A stretch of DNA of 64,000 nt from Pseudomonas sp. UYIF39 (lineage in GTDB: Bacteria > Pseudomonadota > Gammaproteobacteria > Pseudomonadales > Pseudomonadaceae), in assembly GCF_029963765.1 (NCBI RefSeq), contig NZ_JALBYU010000007.1:235051-299050 (forward strand), given 5' to 3'. The translations under genes were made by a program, and so were the position numbers. A model generated the notes under the pieces. That model saw only the letters and a list, made by a program, of their open reading frames with translations. It did not search any database and was not told the origin of the DNA. Positions 28,703 to 37,414 of the stretch are shown piece by piece (position 1 is the stretch's first letter; every line of letters starts with the position of its first letter).

Positions 28703-29794
28703 TTAAAGCTGACCCAGCACCGGCGTGCTCACGCGCACGTCAGCGTTCTGCCCGCGATGACGCAACAGGTGATCCATCAACACGATAGCCATCATCGCTT
28801 CGGCGATCGGTGTGGCGCGGATGCCGACGCACGGGTCATGACGCCCCTTGGTGACGACTTCCACCGGGTTGCCATGGATGTCGATGGAACGACCCGGCGT
28901 GGTGATGCTCGAGGTTGGCTTGAGCGCCAGGTGCGCGACGATCGGCTGACCCGACGAAATGCCACCTAAAATGCCGCCCGCGTTGTTGCTGAGGAAACCT
29001 TGCGGGGTCATTTCATCGCGGTGCTCGGTGCCGCGCTGGGCAACGCTGGCAAAACCGGCGCCGATTTCCACGCCTTTGACCGCGTTGATGCTCATCAGCG
29101 CATGGGCCAGTTCGGCATCGAGACGGTCGAAGATCGGCTCGCCGAGGCCAGGCATTACGCCTTCAGCGACAACGGTGATCTTCGCACCAACCGAATCCTG
29201 GTCGCGACGCAACTGGTCCATGTAGGCTTCCAGTTCTGGGACCTTGTCCGGATCCGGGCTGAAGAAGGCGTTCTCTTCCACCGAATCCCAGGTCTTGAAC
29301 GGAATTTCGATCGGGCCGAGCTGGCTCATGTAGCCACGAATGACGATGCCCTGAGTGGCCAGGTATTTTTTCGCAATCGCACCGGCCGCTACACGCATGG
29401 CCGTTTCACGGGCCGAGCTGCGACCGCCGCCGCGGTAATCGCGCTCGCCGTATTTGTGGTGATAGGTGTAGTCGGCGTGGGCCGGGCGGAACAGATCCTT
29501 GATCGCCGAGTAATCCTTGGACTTCTGGTCGGTGTTGCGGATCAACAGGCCGATGGAGCAACCGGTGGTGCGCCCTTCGAACACACCGGAGAGGATTTCG
29601 ACTTCGTCGGCTTCCTGGCGCTGGGTGGTGTGGCGGCTGGTGCCGGGTTTGCGGCGATCCAGGTCACGCTGCAGATCCTCCAGAGAGATCTCCAGGCCCG
29701 GCGGGCAGCCGTCGACAATGGCGACCAACGCCGGACCATGGCTTTCGCCCGCGGTGGTGACAGTGAACAGCTTGCCGTAGGTATTGCCGGACAT
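28703..29794 (-). CDS. aroC: Chorismate synthase
   Basis: 363 residues, the normal length. It converts 5-enolpyruvylshikimate-3-phosphate to chorismate using reduced FMN. Family signatures are [17 protein letters not shown] near the N-terminus, [18 protein letters not shown] in the middle and the final [16 protein letters not shown]. The start [10 protein letters not shown] was chosen; 21 upstream in-frame codons lack similarity. Confidence 0.97.
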   Translation of the reverse strand: MSGNTYGKLFTVTTAGESHGPALVAIVDGCPPGLEISLEDLQRDLDRRKPGTSRHTTQRQEADEVEILSGVFEGRTTGCSIGLLIRNTDQKSKDYSAIKDLFRPAHADYTYHHKYGERDYRGGGRSSARETAMRVAAGAIAKKYLATQGIVIRGYMSQLGPIEIPFKTWDSVEENAFFSPDPDKVPELEAYMDQLRRDQDSVGAKITVVAEGVMPGLGEPIFDRLDAELAHALMSINAVKGVEIGAGFASVAQRGTEHRDEMTPQGFLSNNAGGILGGISSGQPIVAHLALKPTSSITTPGRSIDIHGNPVEVVTKGRHDPCVGIRATPIAEAMMAIVLMDHLLRHRGQNADVRVSTPVLGQL

Positions 29795-29922
29795 GCAGGA
29801 CGCTCCGTGAATTCGAACCAAATACGTAATGCGCGCCAGTATACGCAGGCTACCCAACTAGTTCATCCTCGAACCTTATGGGTGCCTGCGAGTCCAACCG
29901 GCATCTTGTTCATGATGGCGTG

Positions 29923-30876
29923 ATGATGCTGCGAGTTATAGCCTTGAGCCTTACCCTGTTTACCGGCTTTGTACAGGCCACTGTCCTGCAACGCCCGATC
30001 ACTTTGGACACTGGCACTGGTGAGCTTTTCGGCTCGCTGTTGCTGCCAAAGTCCGACACGCCGGTACCGGTTGTCCTCATCATTTCCGGCTCCGGCCCTA
30101 CGGATCGCGACGGAAACAACCCCGACGGCGGACGCAACGACAGCCTCAAGCGTCTCGCTTGGGTACTGGCCAAACACAACATCGCCAGCGTGCGTTATGA
30201 CAAACGCGGCGTGGCGGCGAGCCTTGCGGCGACCCCGGACGAGCGCAACCTTTCGGTGGAAGCCTATGTAGCCGACGCCGAGGCCTGGGGCCGCAAGCTC
30301 AAAACCGACCCGCGCTTTGGCCAACTGATCCTGCTGGGCCACAGCGAAGGCGCCTTGATCGCCAGCCTCGCGGCGCCGAGCCTGGACGCCACCGCGGTCA
30401 TCTCCATGTCCGGCAGCGCCCGGCCAATCGATCAGGTACTGCGCCAACAATTGAGCAATCGCCTGCCGCCACCGCTGATGCTGCGCAGCAATGAACTGCT
30501 CGACAGTCTCAAGGCCGGCCACACCGACGACAACGTGCCGCCGCAGTTGCAGGTGATTTTCCGCCCGAGCGTGCAGCCGTATCTGATTTCATTGTTCCGC
30601 CAGGACCCGGCGGCGGCATTCGCCAAGTTGAAGATGCCGGCGCTGATCATCCAGGGCAGCAACGACATCCAGGTCGGTGTCGGTGACGCCAAGCTGTTGA
30701 AGGCCGCCAAACCGGACGCCGAGCTGGCGCTGATCGAAGGCATGAACCACGTCATGCGCATCGTGCCCAACGATGTAAAACGGCAATTGGCCTCTTACAA
30801 AGATCCGCAATTGCCGCTGGCGGCCGAACTCGGCACGCGAATCCTCAGGTTTATTGACGGACTTCGCACCAGTTAA
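29923..30876 (+). CDS. Secreted alpha/beta hydrolase
   Basis: About 317 residues with a signal peptide (MMLRVIALSLTLFTGFVQA) and then an alpha/beta hydrolase fold: oxyanion region VVLIISGSGPTDRDGN, nucleophile elbow LLGHSEGALIA, acidic segment GSNDIQVGV and catalytic His in GMNHVM. The start is uncertain between 29923 and the next ATG; an upstream in-frame start would bury the signal peptide. A periplasmic esterase or peptidase-like role is plausible; the substrate is unknown. Confidence 0.82.
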   Translation: MMLRVIALSLTLFTGFVQATVLQRPITLDTGTGELFGSLLLPKSDTPVPVVLIISGSGPTDRDGNNPDGGRNDSLKRLAWVLAKHNIASVRYDKRGVAASLAATPDERNLSVEAYVADAEAWGRKLKTDPRFGQLILLGHSEGALIASLAAPSLDATAVISMSGSARPIDQVLRQQLSNRLPPPLMLRSNELLDSLKAGHTDDNVPPQLQVIFRPSVQPYLISLFRQDPAAAFAKLKMPALIIQGSNDIQVGVGDAKLLKAAKPDAELALIEGMNHVMRIVPNDVKRQLASYKDPQLPLAAELGTRILRFIDGLRTS

Positions 30877-31008
30877 GCGGTGTCAGGGGGCGTGAAAACT
30901 GGTTGAGAACGCCCCCTAACCCTCCAGTCCTGAAAAAAACGGCCGATAAGCCTTTGTCGCCAGCGCTATGACTGGCGGCAAGCAGAGCTTGGACAGGATC
31001 TCGCCGTT

Positions 31009-31800
31009 ATGACTGATACCCAGACTTCACCCGACACCACTGCTGAAAAAGACACACCACCAGTGGTCGAGCTGCCGTGGGCGGACGTCCACGCCGAGCA
31101 CCACAAGATGCTCCGTCTGGCGCCATTGCAAACCGACCGCAACACCGGCGGACGGCCCCTGCGCTTTGTTGAATTCGGTTACGCCGAGCGCAATAACAAG
31201 GAACACAGCCTGATGCGCATGAGCATTTCGCTGCCCGGCCAGCGCGTGCGCAAGGAACAGAATCATCTGGACGTGTGGGTCGATCACGCCACCAAGCGCG
31301 TGCATTTCGGGCCTGACAGCGGTTTGCAGATCGAACCGATGAACCGTGGCATCGGTCGCTTCATGGCCGCTCAGGGCATTACCTGGGCGAAAAAGAGATG
31401 GCCCGGCTACACCGTCGACGGCACAGACCTGAACAACAAGGATGCGTTGAACGAAGACACTCGCCTGCGCCGCGATCATTTTTTGCGGATGCACGGTTTC
31501 GACGTGATCTACGCCGACGCCCAGCATTTGAAGGGCAGCGTCAAAGAAGTGCAGGTCGGCGACCTGCTGGGTGACTGGAGTACGGAAAAATTGCAGGTCG
31601 TGGAAATTCTTGAGGCGGCGCAGATGCTCCAGCAAGCCGAGCAAAATCTGGCCGAGCAGGAAGTCAAACTCAAGAAACACGAAGAAAAAGTCAGCAAGTA
31701 CAAGCGCGAAGACGCCGGACTGCGCTTTACCATTACCTGTCTGGTGGCGTTTGCGGTGTTTCAGGCTGGGTTGTTGATCTGGATTGCTACACACCGGTAA
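31009..31800 (+). CDS. Hypothetical tail-anchored protein with coiled coil
   Basis: 263 residues that I do not recognise. The N-terminal 20 residues are Thr/Glu/Pro-rich. A soluble region (30-195) contains many charged residues, followed by a Gln/Glu/Lys-rich heptad-like stretch (about 195-235: AAQMLQQAEQNLAEQEVKLK) and one C-terminal membrane helix (about 240-260: FTITCLVAFAVFQAGLLIWI). The topology suggests a C-tail-anchored inner-membrane protein facing the cytoplasm. It appears to be a single-gene unit. Confidence 0.75.
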   Translation: MTDTQTSPDTTAEKDTPPVVELPWADVHAEHHKMLRLAPLQTDRNTGGRPLRFVEFGYAERNNKEHSLMRMSISLPGQRVRKEQNHLDVWVDHATKRVHFGPDSGLQIEPMNRGIGRFMAAQGITWAKKRWPGYTVDGTDLNNKDALNEDTRLRRDHFLRMHGFDVIYADAQHLKGSVKEVQVGDLLGDWSTEKLQVVEILEAAQMLQQAEQNLAEQEVKLKKHEEKVSKYKREDAGLRFTITCLVAFAVFQAGLLIWIATHR

Positions 31801-31801
31801 C

Positions 31802-31834
31802 TGATCGTTCCCACGCTCTGCGTGGGAGCGATCA
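31802..31834. repeat. Short palindrome TGATCGTTCCCACGC / GCGTGGGAGCGATCA
   Basis: Near-perfect inverted repeat between convergent genes; a diverged REP class (GATCGTTCCCACGC). It may act as a terminator. Confidence 0.75.
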
Positions 31835-31841
31835 TTGCGGG

Positions 31842-32750
31842 TTAAACGCGGGAAGCGAACAAGGCCTGATGATCACGGCACTGTTCCGCCGTCAGCATGA
31901 ACACGCCATGCCCACCGCGCTCGAAATCAAGCCAGGCGAAATCGACTTCCGGGTACAGCGCCTCGACGTGAACCTGGCTGTTGCCCACTTCGACAATCAG
32001 CAAACCCTTCTCGGTCAGGTGATCCGCCGCTTCGGCAAGCATGCGACGCACCAGGTTCAAGCCATCATCACCGCAAGCCAGGCCCAGCTCCGGTTCGTGC
32101 TGGTATTCGTCCGGCATGTCGGCGAAATCTTCCGCATCGACGTAAGGCGGGTTCGACACGATCAGGTCAAAACGCTGACCCGGCAAACCATCGAACCCAT
32201 CGCCCTGCACCGTGTACACCCGCTCATCGACGCCATGGCGCTCGATGTTCTGGTTGGCCACTTCCAGCGCTTCGAACGACAGATCGGCCAGCACCACTTC
32301 GGCGTTCTGGAACTCGTAGGCACAGGCGATACCGATGCAGCCGGAACCGGTGCACAGGTCGAGAATCCGCGCAGGTTCGGCGCCCAGCCACGGTTCGAAA
32401 CGCTTTTCGATCAGTTCGCCAATCGGCGAACGCGGGATCAATACACGCTCATCAACAATGAACGACATGCCGCAGAACCACGCTTCACCCAACAGGTAGG
32501 CGGTAGGAATGCGTTCTTCGATACGGCGCTTGAGCATGCGTTGCAGCTTGACCAGCTCGTCTTCTTCAAGATTGCAGTCGAGGTAGCTGTCGGCGATTTC
32601 CCACGGCAAGTGCAAGGCACCCAACACCAACTGACGCGCTTCGTCCCAGGCGTTGTCGGTCCCATGGCCGAAAAACAGATCCTCCCCATGGAAGCGGCTG
32701 ACGGCCCAACGGATATGGTCACGCAGGGTACGAAGTCGGGAAGTGATCAC
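31842..32750 (-). CDS. prmB: Ribosomal protein L3 glutamine methyltransferase PrmB
   Basis: 302 residues; an S-adenosylmethionine-dependent methyltransferase acting on a Gln of ribosomal protein uL3. The SAM motif is [14 protein letters not shown] and the catalytic NPPY is in [14 protein letters not shown]. The start was set at GTG 32750 (MITSRLRTL) because GGAG lies 9 bp upstream; a TTG five codons earlier is less likely. Confidence 0.93.
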   Translation of the reverse strand: MITSRLRTLRDHIRWAVSRFHGEDLFFGHGTDNAWDEARQLVLGALHLPWEIADSYLDCNLEEDELVKLQRMLKRRIEERIPTAYLLGEAWFCGMSFIVDERVLIPRSPIGELIEKRFEPWLGAEPARILDLCTGSGCIGIACAYEFQNAEVVLADLSFEALEVANQNIERHGVDERVYTVQGDGFDGLPGQRFDLIVSNPPYVDAEDFADMPDEYQHEPELGLACGDDGLNLVRRMLAEAADHLTEKGLLIVEVGNSQVHVEALYPEVDFAWLDFERGGHGVFMLTAEQCRDHQALFASRV

Positions 32751-32989
32751 GGGGGCAAACTCCAAAAAAAACGACTGGCGATTCTAACAGCCAAAACGCG
32801 TCTCGACGACGCGGGAAAACTACCGGGGCTAATGTAGGACTATTCTATTTTTGCGGCCGCCTATTGAACAAAACGGGTCTATTGACAAGGCTGCGAGCCA
32901 GCAAAGACGGCGCCTACGATGGTAGCGATTCACAGAAGCGCTCAGCCAGAGGACAATGTCGCAAAAGCCCCACTCGAAGGAGCCCCAGA

Positions 32990-33580
32990 ATGTCCGTTCC
33001 AAAAACGATGTTTCAACTCAGCGGCCGCGGTTATGCAGCTGCCGTTCTGAGCCATGCGACCCTTGTCATCATCGATGCCCAGAAAGAATACCTCAACGGC
33101 CCGTTGGCCTTGAGCGGCATGGATGCTGCCGTCGCGAACATCAAGCAACTGGTGATCGCTGCCCGCGCAGCCGGCCGGCCGATCGTCCATGTCCGCCACC
33201 TCGGCACCGTCGGTGGGCTGTTCGATCCACAAGGCGAACGCGGTGAGTTCATCCCGGGCCTGGAACCACAGGGCGACGAAACCATCATCGGTAAATTGCT
33301 GCCGAGTGCGTTCCACGGCACTGAACTGCTGGAACGCCTGCAGAATCTCGGTTCGCTGGACCTGATCGTATGCGGTTTCATGAGCCACTCCAGCGTCAGC
33401 ACCACGGTGCGCGCCGCGAAGAACCTGGGCTTTCGTTGCACGCTGGTGGAAGACGCCTGCGCGACTCGCGACCTGCCTTACAAGGGCGGCGTGTTGAGCG
33501 CAGAACACGTTCAACAAACTGAAATGGCGATCATGGCGGACAACTTTGCCACCCTCGCGCTGACTCACGAACTGATCTGA
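32990..33580 (+). CDS. Isochorismatase-like hydrolase with Ser in place of catalytic Cys
   Basis: 196 residues of the cysteine-hydrolase/isochorismatase fold. The triad Asp is Asp29 (VIIDAQKEY) and the Lys is probably Lys102 (IIGKLLPSAF). At the position where most members have Cys (GLMTHMCVSTT) this protein has GFMSHSSVSTT, so Ser135 replaces it. True isochorismatases also lack the Cys. The ATG has GAAGGAG upstream; in-frame codons before it were excluded. The substrate is unknown. Confidence 0.85.
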   Translation: MSVPKTMFQLSGRGYAAAVLSHATLVIIDAQKEYLNGPLALSGMDAAVANIKQLVIAARAAGRPIVHVRHLGTVGGLFDPQGERGEFIPGLEPQGDETIIGKLLPSAFHGTELLERLQNLGSLDLIVCGFMSHSSVSTTVRAAKNLGFRCTLVEDACATRDLPYKGGVLSAEHVQQTEMAIMADNFATLALTHELI

Positions 33581-33711
33581 TCGATGCTCGATGAGCGGTC
33601 CATTCCGCCGCTCATCCGCAAAAATCTATCATTTGCTGTAATTGTCTTAGCCTCAGGAACATCCCGGGCAACTCCCGGTCGAAGGGCCGATACCCATTGA
33701 GGAAGGTCGGA

Positions 33712-34032
33712 ATGAAGTTATCCGATGGTTTTGACGCTCGCCGCTTGCGGCCCAAAGGCCAACGCAATTGGCGTTTTCGAATCGGCGCGGCATTTGCTGC
33801 CTTGCTGTCGATGTGCGGTGTGTTGCTGGCGATGGCCGGTGCCGCCAGCCTGCTTGGTCACGCGCCCGCCTTGGGCGAGTTGAATACCAACCGGGCCGGT
33901 TCGGCAGTGATTCTGGCGATTGGCCTGTTCGTGCTGTACCTCGGCGTGTGGCTGTGGCGTCGCTGCCGTCGCCGCTCGCGGCAATCGCAAGAGCTGAACA
34001 TCTCCCCGCATTTGATGAAAAAGCACGACTGA
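33712..34032 (+). CDS. Small inner-membrane protein
   Basis: 106 residues with two membrane helices (about 25-48 and 65-85) and a basic C-terminal tail (RRCRRRSRQSQ). A strong ribosome-binding site (GAGGAAGG) precedes the ATG, which supports a real gene. I do not recognise the family. It lies on the same strand, upstream of smrA, with a gap of 75 bp. Confidence 0.75.
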   Translation: MKLSDGFDARRLRPKGQRNWRFRIGAAFAALLSMCGVLLAMAGAASLLGHAPALGELNTNRAGSAVILAIGLFVLYLGVWLWRRCRRRSRQSQELNISPHLMKKHD

Positions 34033-34107
34033 GTCGAGTGTTGCGCGTTTTCTCGCGCCCCATTCGCTTCGAGTTGGGTAAACTGGCCGCCCTTCGCGGA
34101 GGCTGAC

Positions 34108-34665
34108 ATGCAAGACGACGATTTTTCCCTGTTCAAAAGCGCGATCCAAGGCGTCAAGCCGATCAAACACGATCGCGCAGAAACCGGCAAACCCAAAGCT
34201 GACCGCGCGCAAATCGCCAAGTTGCGTCAGGCCGCCACCGTGCGCACCGATGCCACCACCGTTGACGGGCTGTCCGATCAGTTCGTCATCGATGTTGGCC
34301 CGGAAGACGAGCTGATGTGGGCGCGTGACGGTGTTCAGGAAAGCCAGATGCGAAAGCTCAAGATCGGACAGATTCCGTTCGAAGGCAGCCTCGACCTGCA
34401 TGGCATGAACGTGGAAAAGGCTCGGGAAACCCTCTGGGCGTTTCTGGCCGAAGCGACCAAATTCGAAATCCGCTGCGTGCGCGTCACCCACGGCAAGGCT
34501 GTGCGCCTGGACGGCAAGCGACCGATGATCAAAAGCCACGTCAACACCTGGCTGCGCCAACATTCACAAGTGCTCGGCTTCACCTCGTGCCAAGCGAAAC
34601 ACGGCGGCGCCGGAGCGGTTTATGTGATGCTCAAACGGACCATGATGGAAGGTCGCGACGAGTAA
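34108..34665 (+). CDS. smrA: Smr-domain protein
   Basis: 185 residues; N-terminal linker, then an Smr (MutS2 C-terminal-like) domain from about residue 90: SLDLHGMNVEKARETLW (the DLHG motif), VRVTHGKAV and HGGAGAVYVML. Smr domains are linked to endonuclease activity on nucleic acid. It marks the left border of the prophage relic; in Pseudomonas genomes I know, it lies near folE. Confidence 0.9.
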   Translation: MQDDDFSLFKSAIQGVKPIKHDRAETGKPKADRAQIAKLRQAATVRTDATTVDGLSDQFVIDVGPEDELMWARDGVQESQMRKLKIGQIPFEGSLDLHGMNVEKARETLWAFLAEATKFEIRCVRVTHGKAVRLDGKRPMIKSHVNTWLRQHSQVLGFTSCQAKHGGAGAVYVMLKRTMMEGRDE

Positions 34666-34704
34666 AGCGGTCGCCTAGTAAATAGCACTCATAACACCCC
34701 ATAC

Positions 34705-34767
34705 GGGATTATCCCTAGCAAGTTATAGACATAACGATTTGCAATGATATGGGAGCTCCCGTAATAC
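34705..34767 (+). promoter_or_regulatory. Repressor promoter with operator palindromes
   Basis: TTGCAA (34739-34744), 17-bp spacer, then TAATAC (34762-34767). The spacer contains the palindrome GGGAGCTCCC (34751-34760) in the context ATATGGGAGCTCCCGT. A second palindrome, GGGATTATCCC, is at 34705-34715, and GTTATAGACATAAC lies between. These are likely autoregulatory operators for the S24 repressor. Confidence 0.55.
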
Positions 34768-34774
34768 TTTGCGA

Positions 34775-35509
34775 ATGGAATTTAAAGAACGAATCAAAGC
34801 AGCCCGCCAACACGCCAAGCTCAATCAGACCGAGCTTGCCGAACGCGCCGGCCTGACGCAAACCTCAATCTCCGACCTCGAGCGCGGAAAATCGAAGGCA
34901 ACAGCCTTTGCTGCCCAGATCGCTTCAGTGTGTGGCGTTTCACCAATGTGGCTGGCTGAAGGTGTCGGTGACATGCTCAAAGGGGTGTCCGATGCTGTTC
35001 CGTTGAATCGCCCCCCTCCAAGCGTTTCAATGTCAGACATCCGGCCTTGGGACGACAGCACGCCCCTGGATGACGACGAGGTTTATGTCCCCTTCCTGCG
35101 TGAAGTCGAGCTGGCGGCCGGTTCAGGCCGTTTCGTGATCGCAGAAAACGACAGCGCCAGGCTGCGCTTCTTCAAGAAAGACCTGCGTCACAACAACGTG
35201 CAGTTCAACAACGCCAAGTGCGTGGTGGTGAGCGGAAACAGCATGCTCCCGGTACTGCGCGACGGCGCTACCGTTGGCATGAACGTCGGTAAGAACTCGC
35301 TGGGCGACATCGTCGACGGCGACATGTACGCGATCAACCACAACGGCCAGCTCCGCGTGAAACAGGTCTACCGACTGCCCAGTGGTATCCGCCTGCGCAG
35401 CTTCAACCGTGACGAGCATCCGGACGAGGACTACACGTTCGCCGAGATCCAGGAGCAGCAGCTCGCAATCTTGGGTCATGTTTTTTGGTGGGCGATGTAT
35501 TCGCGGTGA
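34775..35509 (+). CDS. Phage-type LexA/CI-like repressor (XRE HTH + S24 peptidase)
   Basis: 244 residues. N-terminal helix-turn-helix at about 17-40 (NQTELAERAGLTQTSISDLE), acidic linker, and C-terminal S24 self-cleaving domain. The expected Ala-Gly cleavage site is Ala115-Gly116 (ELAAGSGR), the catalytic Ser is Ser156 (SGNSMLPVL) and the Lys is Lys196 (RVKQVYR), so it looks able to cleave itself on RecA activation. The ATG was chosen over an upstream TTG. No Shine-Dalgarno is seen and the predicted start site is at the ATG, so the mRNA may be leaderless as for CI. It is similar in build to the pyocin regulator PrtR. Confidence 0.9.
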   Translation: MEFKERIKAARQHAKLNQTELAERAGLTQTSISDLERGKSKATAFAAQIASVCGVSPMWLAEGVGDMLKGVSDAVPLNRPPPSVSMSDIRPWDDSTPLDDDEVYVPFLREVELAAGSGRFVIAENDSARLRFFKKDLRHNNVQFNNAKCVVVSGNSMLPVLRDGATVGMNVGKNSLGDIVDGDMYAINHNGQLRVKQVYRLPSGIRLRSFNRDEHPDEDYTFAEIQEQQLAILGHVFWWAMYSR

Positions 35510-35582
35510 ACTGAGTTACGGTGATTCGGGAGCGTCCAGTGCCATTACGTGCAATACGGCAAATCGACGCCCATCCAAGAGA

Positions 35583-35607
35583 AGCCCGCCAAGCGTGGGC
35601 TTTTTTT
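35583..35607 (+). terminator. Rho-independent terminator of the repressor gene
   Basis: AGCCCGC-caa-GCGTGGGCT stem (one G-U pair) followed by seven T. Confidence 0.8.
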
Positions 35608-35635
35608 GTACCTGGAATATAGCCGCGGAATAAAA

Positions 35636-35678
35636 TATGGGAATACCCATTGACACAAAATATAGGAATGCCAATATT
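35636..35678 (+). promoter_or_regulatory. Operator-covered promoter of the PL7 lyase gene
   Basis: TTGACA (35650-35655), 17 bp, AATATT (35673-35678). ATATGGGAATACCCAT abuts the -35 box and ATATAGGAATGCCAAT fills the spacer. Both resemble ATATGGGAGCTCCCGT in the repressor's own promoter, so the S24 repressor probably controls this gene. Confidence 0.55.
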
Positions 35679-35822
35679 TTAACTCAGGCCGACGGGGAGT
35701 CGATCGGAAGCTGCCAAGCATCACTTCTGCCCATTCACTGAGTGGGCAGTGGGATGTAGGCCTGCATCAAACGCAAGGCTCACCAGAGCAAAAAGCGACA
35801 TCAATGGACTGAGGCAAAAACC

Positions 35823-36497
35823 ATGACTGTAGACATCAGCAACTTCACCATCGCTACCCCGCTTCCAATCTCCGATACCAACCCGATTGCACTTGAGCTC
35901 ATCGGTTGGCGCGCGCTTCTCGAATGTCCCGACGTTATCTCAATGCTTGACGATGGTTCGCTGCAGATGACGGCGCCGACACTTGGAGCCTCGAGCAAGA
36001 GCACGCTACGAACCCGCTGCGAGTGGAAAGAGCCAGGCTATTGGCTGTTCTCCAGCGCAACGGACCACTGGAACCGACAAGAAATGCGACTGATGAAGGT
36101 CAACTCGCTACAGAAAGTCGTGATCGGCCAGATCCATGTGAAGGATTCAGAGCGACCTCCGGTAAAGGTGTTCTGGAACAAGGGAAAAATCACGATGGGG
36201 TTCCGAACCAGTTACCTCCAGGACGATCCGGTGAACTCGACGATTTTGGAGAACGTGCCGCTCGGTGCACTTTTCAAAATCAACATTCACGCCAATTCGA
36301 GCGGCGCCGTCTCTGTATCCGCCAGCTGTAATGGAGTCAAATCCACTTCCGCGATCATGCGTCTCGACAACACTTGGGATACGAAAACACTGGCCTTCCA
36401 CGGTGGCGTGTACAACCAGATCGATTACTCCGACACCACCGACCCGCAAGACGGTTCTGTCTGCATCATCAGCGATCTGTCGATCACTCACGCCTGA
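35823..36497 (+). CDS. Polysaccharide lyase family 7 (alginate lyase-like) protein
   Basis: 224 residues matching the small PL7 alginate-lyase fold. Active-site motifs are STLRTRCEWKE (counterpart of R-T/S-E-L/V-R, but altered), QIH at 103-105 and FHGGVYNQ (Tyr197, counterpart of YFKAGVYNQ). So the catalytic Gln/His/Tyr are present while the Arg motif is divergent. No signal peptide is visible, so export would need lysis or another route. It lies in a prophage relic between the repressor and integrase remnants, behind an operator-bearing promoter. A phage cargo or depolymerase role is inference. Confidence 0.8.
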   Translation: MTVDISNFTIATPLPISDTNPIALELIGWRALLECPDVISMLDDGSLQMTAPTLGASSKSTLRTRCEWKEPGYWLFSSATDHWNRQEMRLMKVNSLQKVVIGQIHVKDSERPPVKVFWNKGKITMGFRTSYLQDDPVNSTILENVPLGALFKINIHANSSGAVSVSASCNGVKSTSAIMRLDNTWDTKTLAFHGGVYNQIDYSDTTDPQDGSVCIISDLSITHA

Positions 36498-36576
36498 TAC
36501 AACCTGCTCGGCTTGCTGAGCAATACAGGCTTCAGGAAAGCATCACTGCTGCACCTTGGTGACAGGGTGTAGCGGG

Positions 36577-36833
36577 ATGCGCAAACCCGAAATGACCGAT
36601 TTGTGGATTCGCGCCCGCCGGCAATACAACTGCCGGCACACATACGCTACCATGTGCCTCATGTCGGGGATGAACCCTGCGTTTATTGCCACTCAGCTCG
36701 GTCATAGCGTTCAGATTTGCTATCGACCTACGCCCGATGGATCAACGCCAGCACAGACTGGGGCGAACTCGGGAAGCTCGAAAACAGCTTGATTGGTACA
36801 AAATGGGTACAGACAGAAACAGTACCCCTCTGA
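36577..36833 (+). pseudogene. Tyrosine-recombinase (phage integrase) C-terminal remnant, frameshifted
   Basis: Frame one reads QYNCRHTYATMCLMSG and AFIATQLGHSVQ, the box II Arg-His and GH motifs of phage integrases. After GHSVQ (about 36715) the match continues only in another frame: LSTYARWINASTDWGELG, with the catalytic Tyr at 36729-36731, ending at the TGA at 36831. One lost base near 36716 explains this. The N-terminal two thirds are missing. It ends 7 bp before the folE ATG. Confidence 0.85.
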
Positions 36834-36840
36834 AACCCGT

Positions 36841-37401
36841 ATGGAATCAGCCTCTGTGACACTGGAACAGAACTACACCGCGATTCTCGGCCAACTGGGC
36901 GAGGACGTCTCCCGCGAGGGCCTGCTCGACACGCCAAAACGTGCCGCCAAAGCCATGCAGTACCTCTGCCGCGGTTATGAACAGACACTGGAAGAGGTCA
37001 CCAACGGTGCCTTGTTCAGCTCTGACAACAGCGAAATGGTGCTGGTGAAGGACATCGAGCTCTACTCGTTGTGCGAACACCACCTGCTGCCGTTTATCGG
37101 CAAGGCTCACGTCGCCTACATCCCCAGCGGCAAGGTATTGGGCCTGTCGAAAGTCGCGCGGATCGTCGATATGTACGCCCGCCGCCTGCAGATCCAGGAA
37201 AATCTCAGCCGCCAGATCGCCGATGCGGTCCAGCAAGTCACCGGCGCCCTGGGCGTTGCGGTGGTGATCGAGGCCAAGCACATGTGCATGATGATGCGCG
37301 GTGTGGAGAAACAGAATTCGTCGATGATCACGTCGGTGATGCTCGGTGAGTTCCGCGAAAACGCGGCCACCCGCAGCGAGTTTCTCAGCCTGATCAAGTA
37401 A
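36841..37401 (+). CDS. folE: GTP cyclohydrolase I
   Basis: 186 residues from ATG 36841, or 181 from GTG 36856 ([10 protein letters not shown]), which resembles family N-termini better. It makes 7,8-dihydroneopterin triphosphate from GTP for folate synthesis. The zinc/active-site motif is [19 protein letters not shown], with the third zinc ligand in HMCMMMRG. No good ribosome-binding site is seen before either start; the prophage relic ends just upstream and may have replaced the native leader. A terminator follows. Confidence 0.93.
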   Translation: MESASVTLEQNYTAILGQLGEDVSREGLLDTPKRAAKAMQYLCRGYEQTLEEVTNGALFSSDNSEMVLVKDIELYSLCEHHLLPFIGKAHVAYIPSGKVLGLSKVARIVDMYARRLQIQENLSRQIADAVQQVTGALGVAVVIEAKHMCMMMRGVEKQNSSMITSVMLGEFRENAATRSEFLSLIK

Positions 37402-37414
37402 TTCGCAGCAGAAG

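Larger units (their letters stand above)
35510..35822. other. Intergenic region between repressor and PL7 gene
   Basis: 313 bp holding the repressor terminator, then a promoter with two operator-like palindromes (35636-35678), and a stem-loop CTGCCCA-N9-TGGGCAG (35727-35749) in the predicted 5' leader. No gene is seen in it. Confidence 0.6.

Noticed and set aside
34665..36841. Attachment-site duplication flanking the prophage relic
   Set aside because: I compared the sequence after smrA with that before folE and saw no convincing direct repeat, and there is no tRNA gene nearby.
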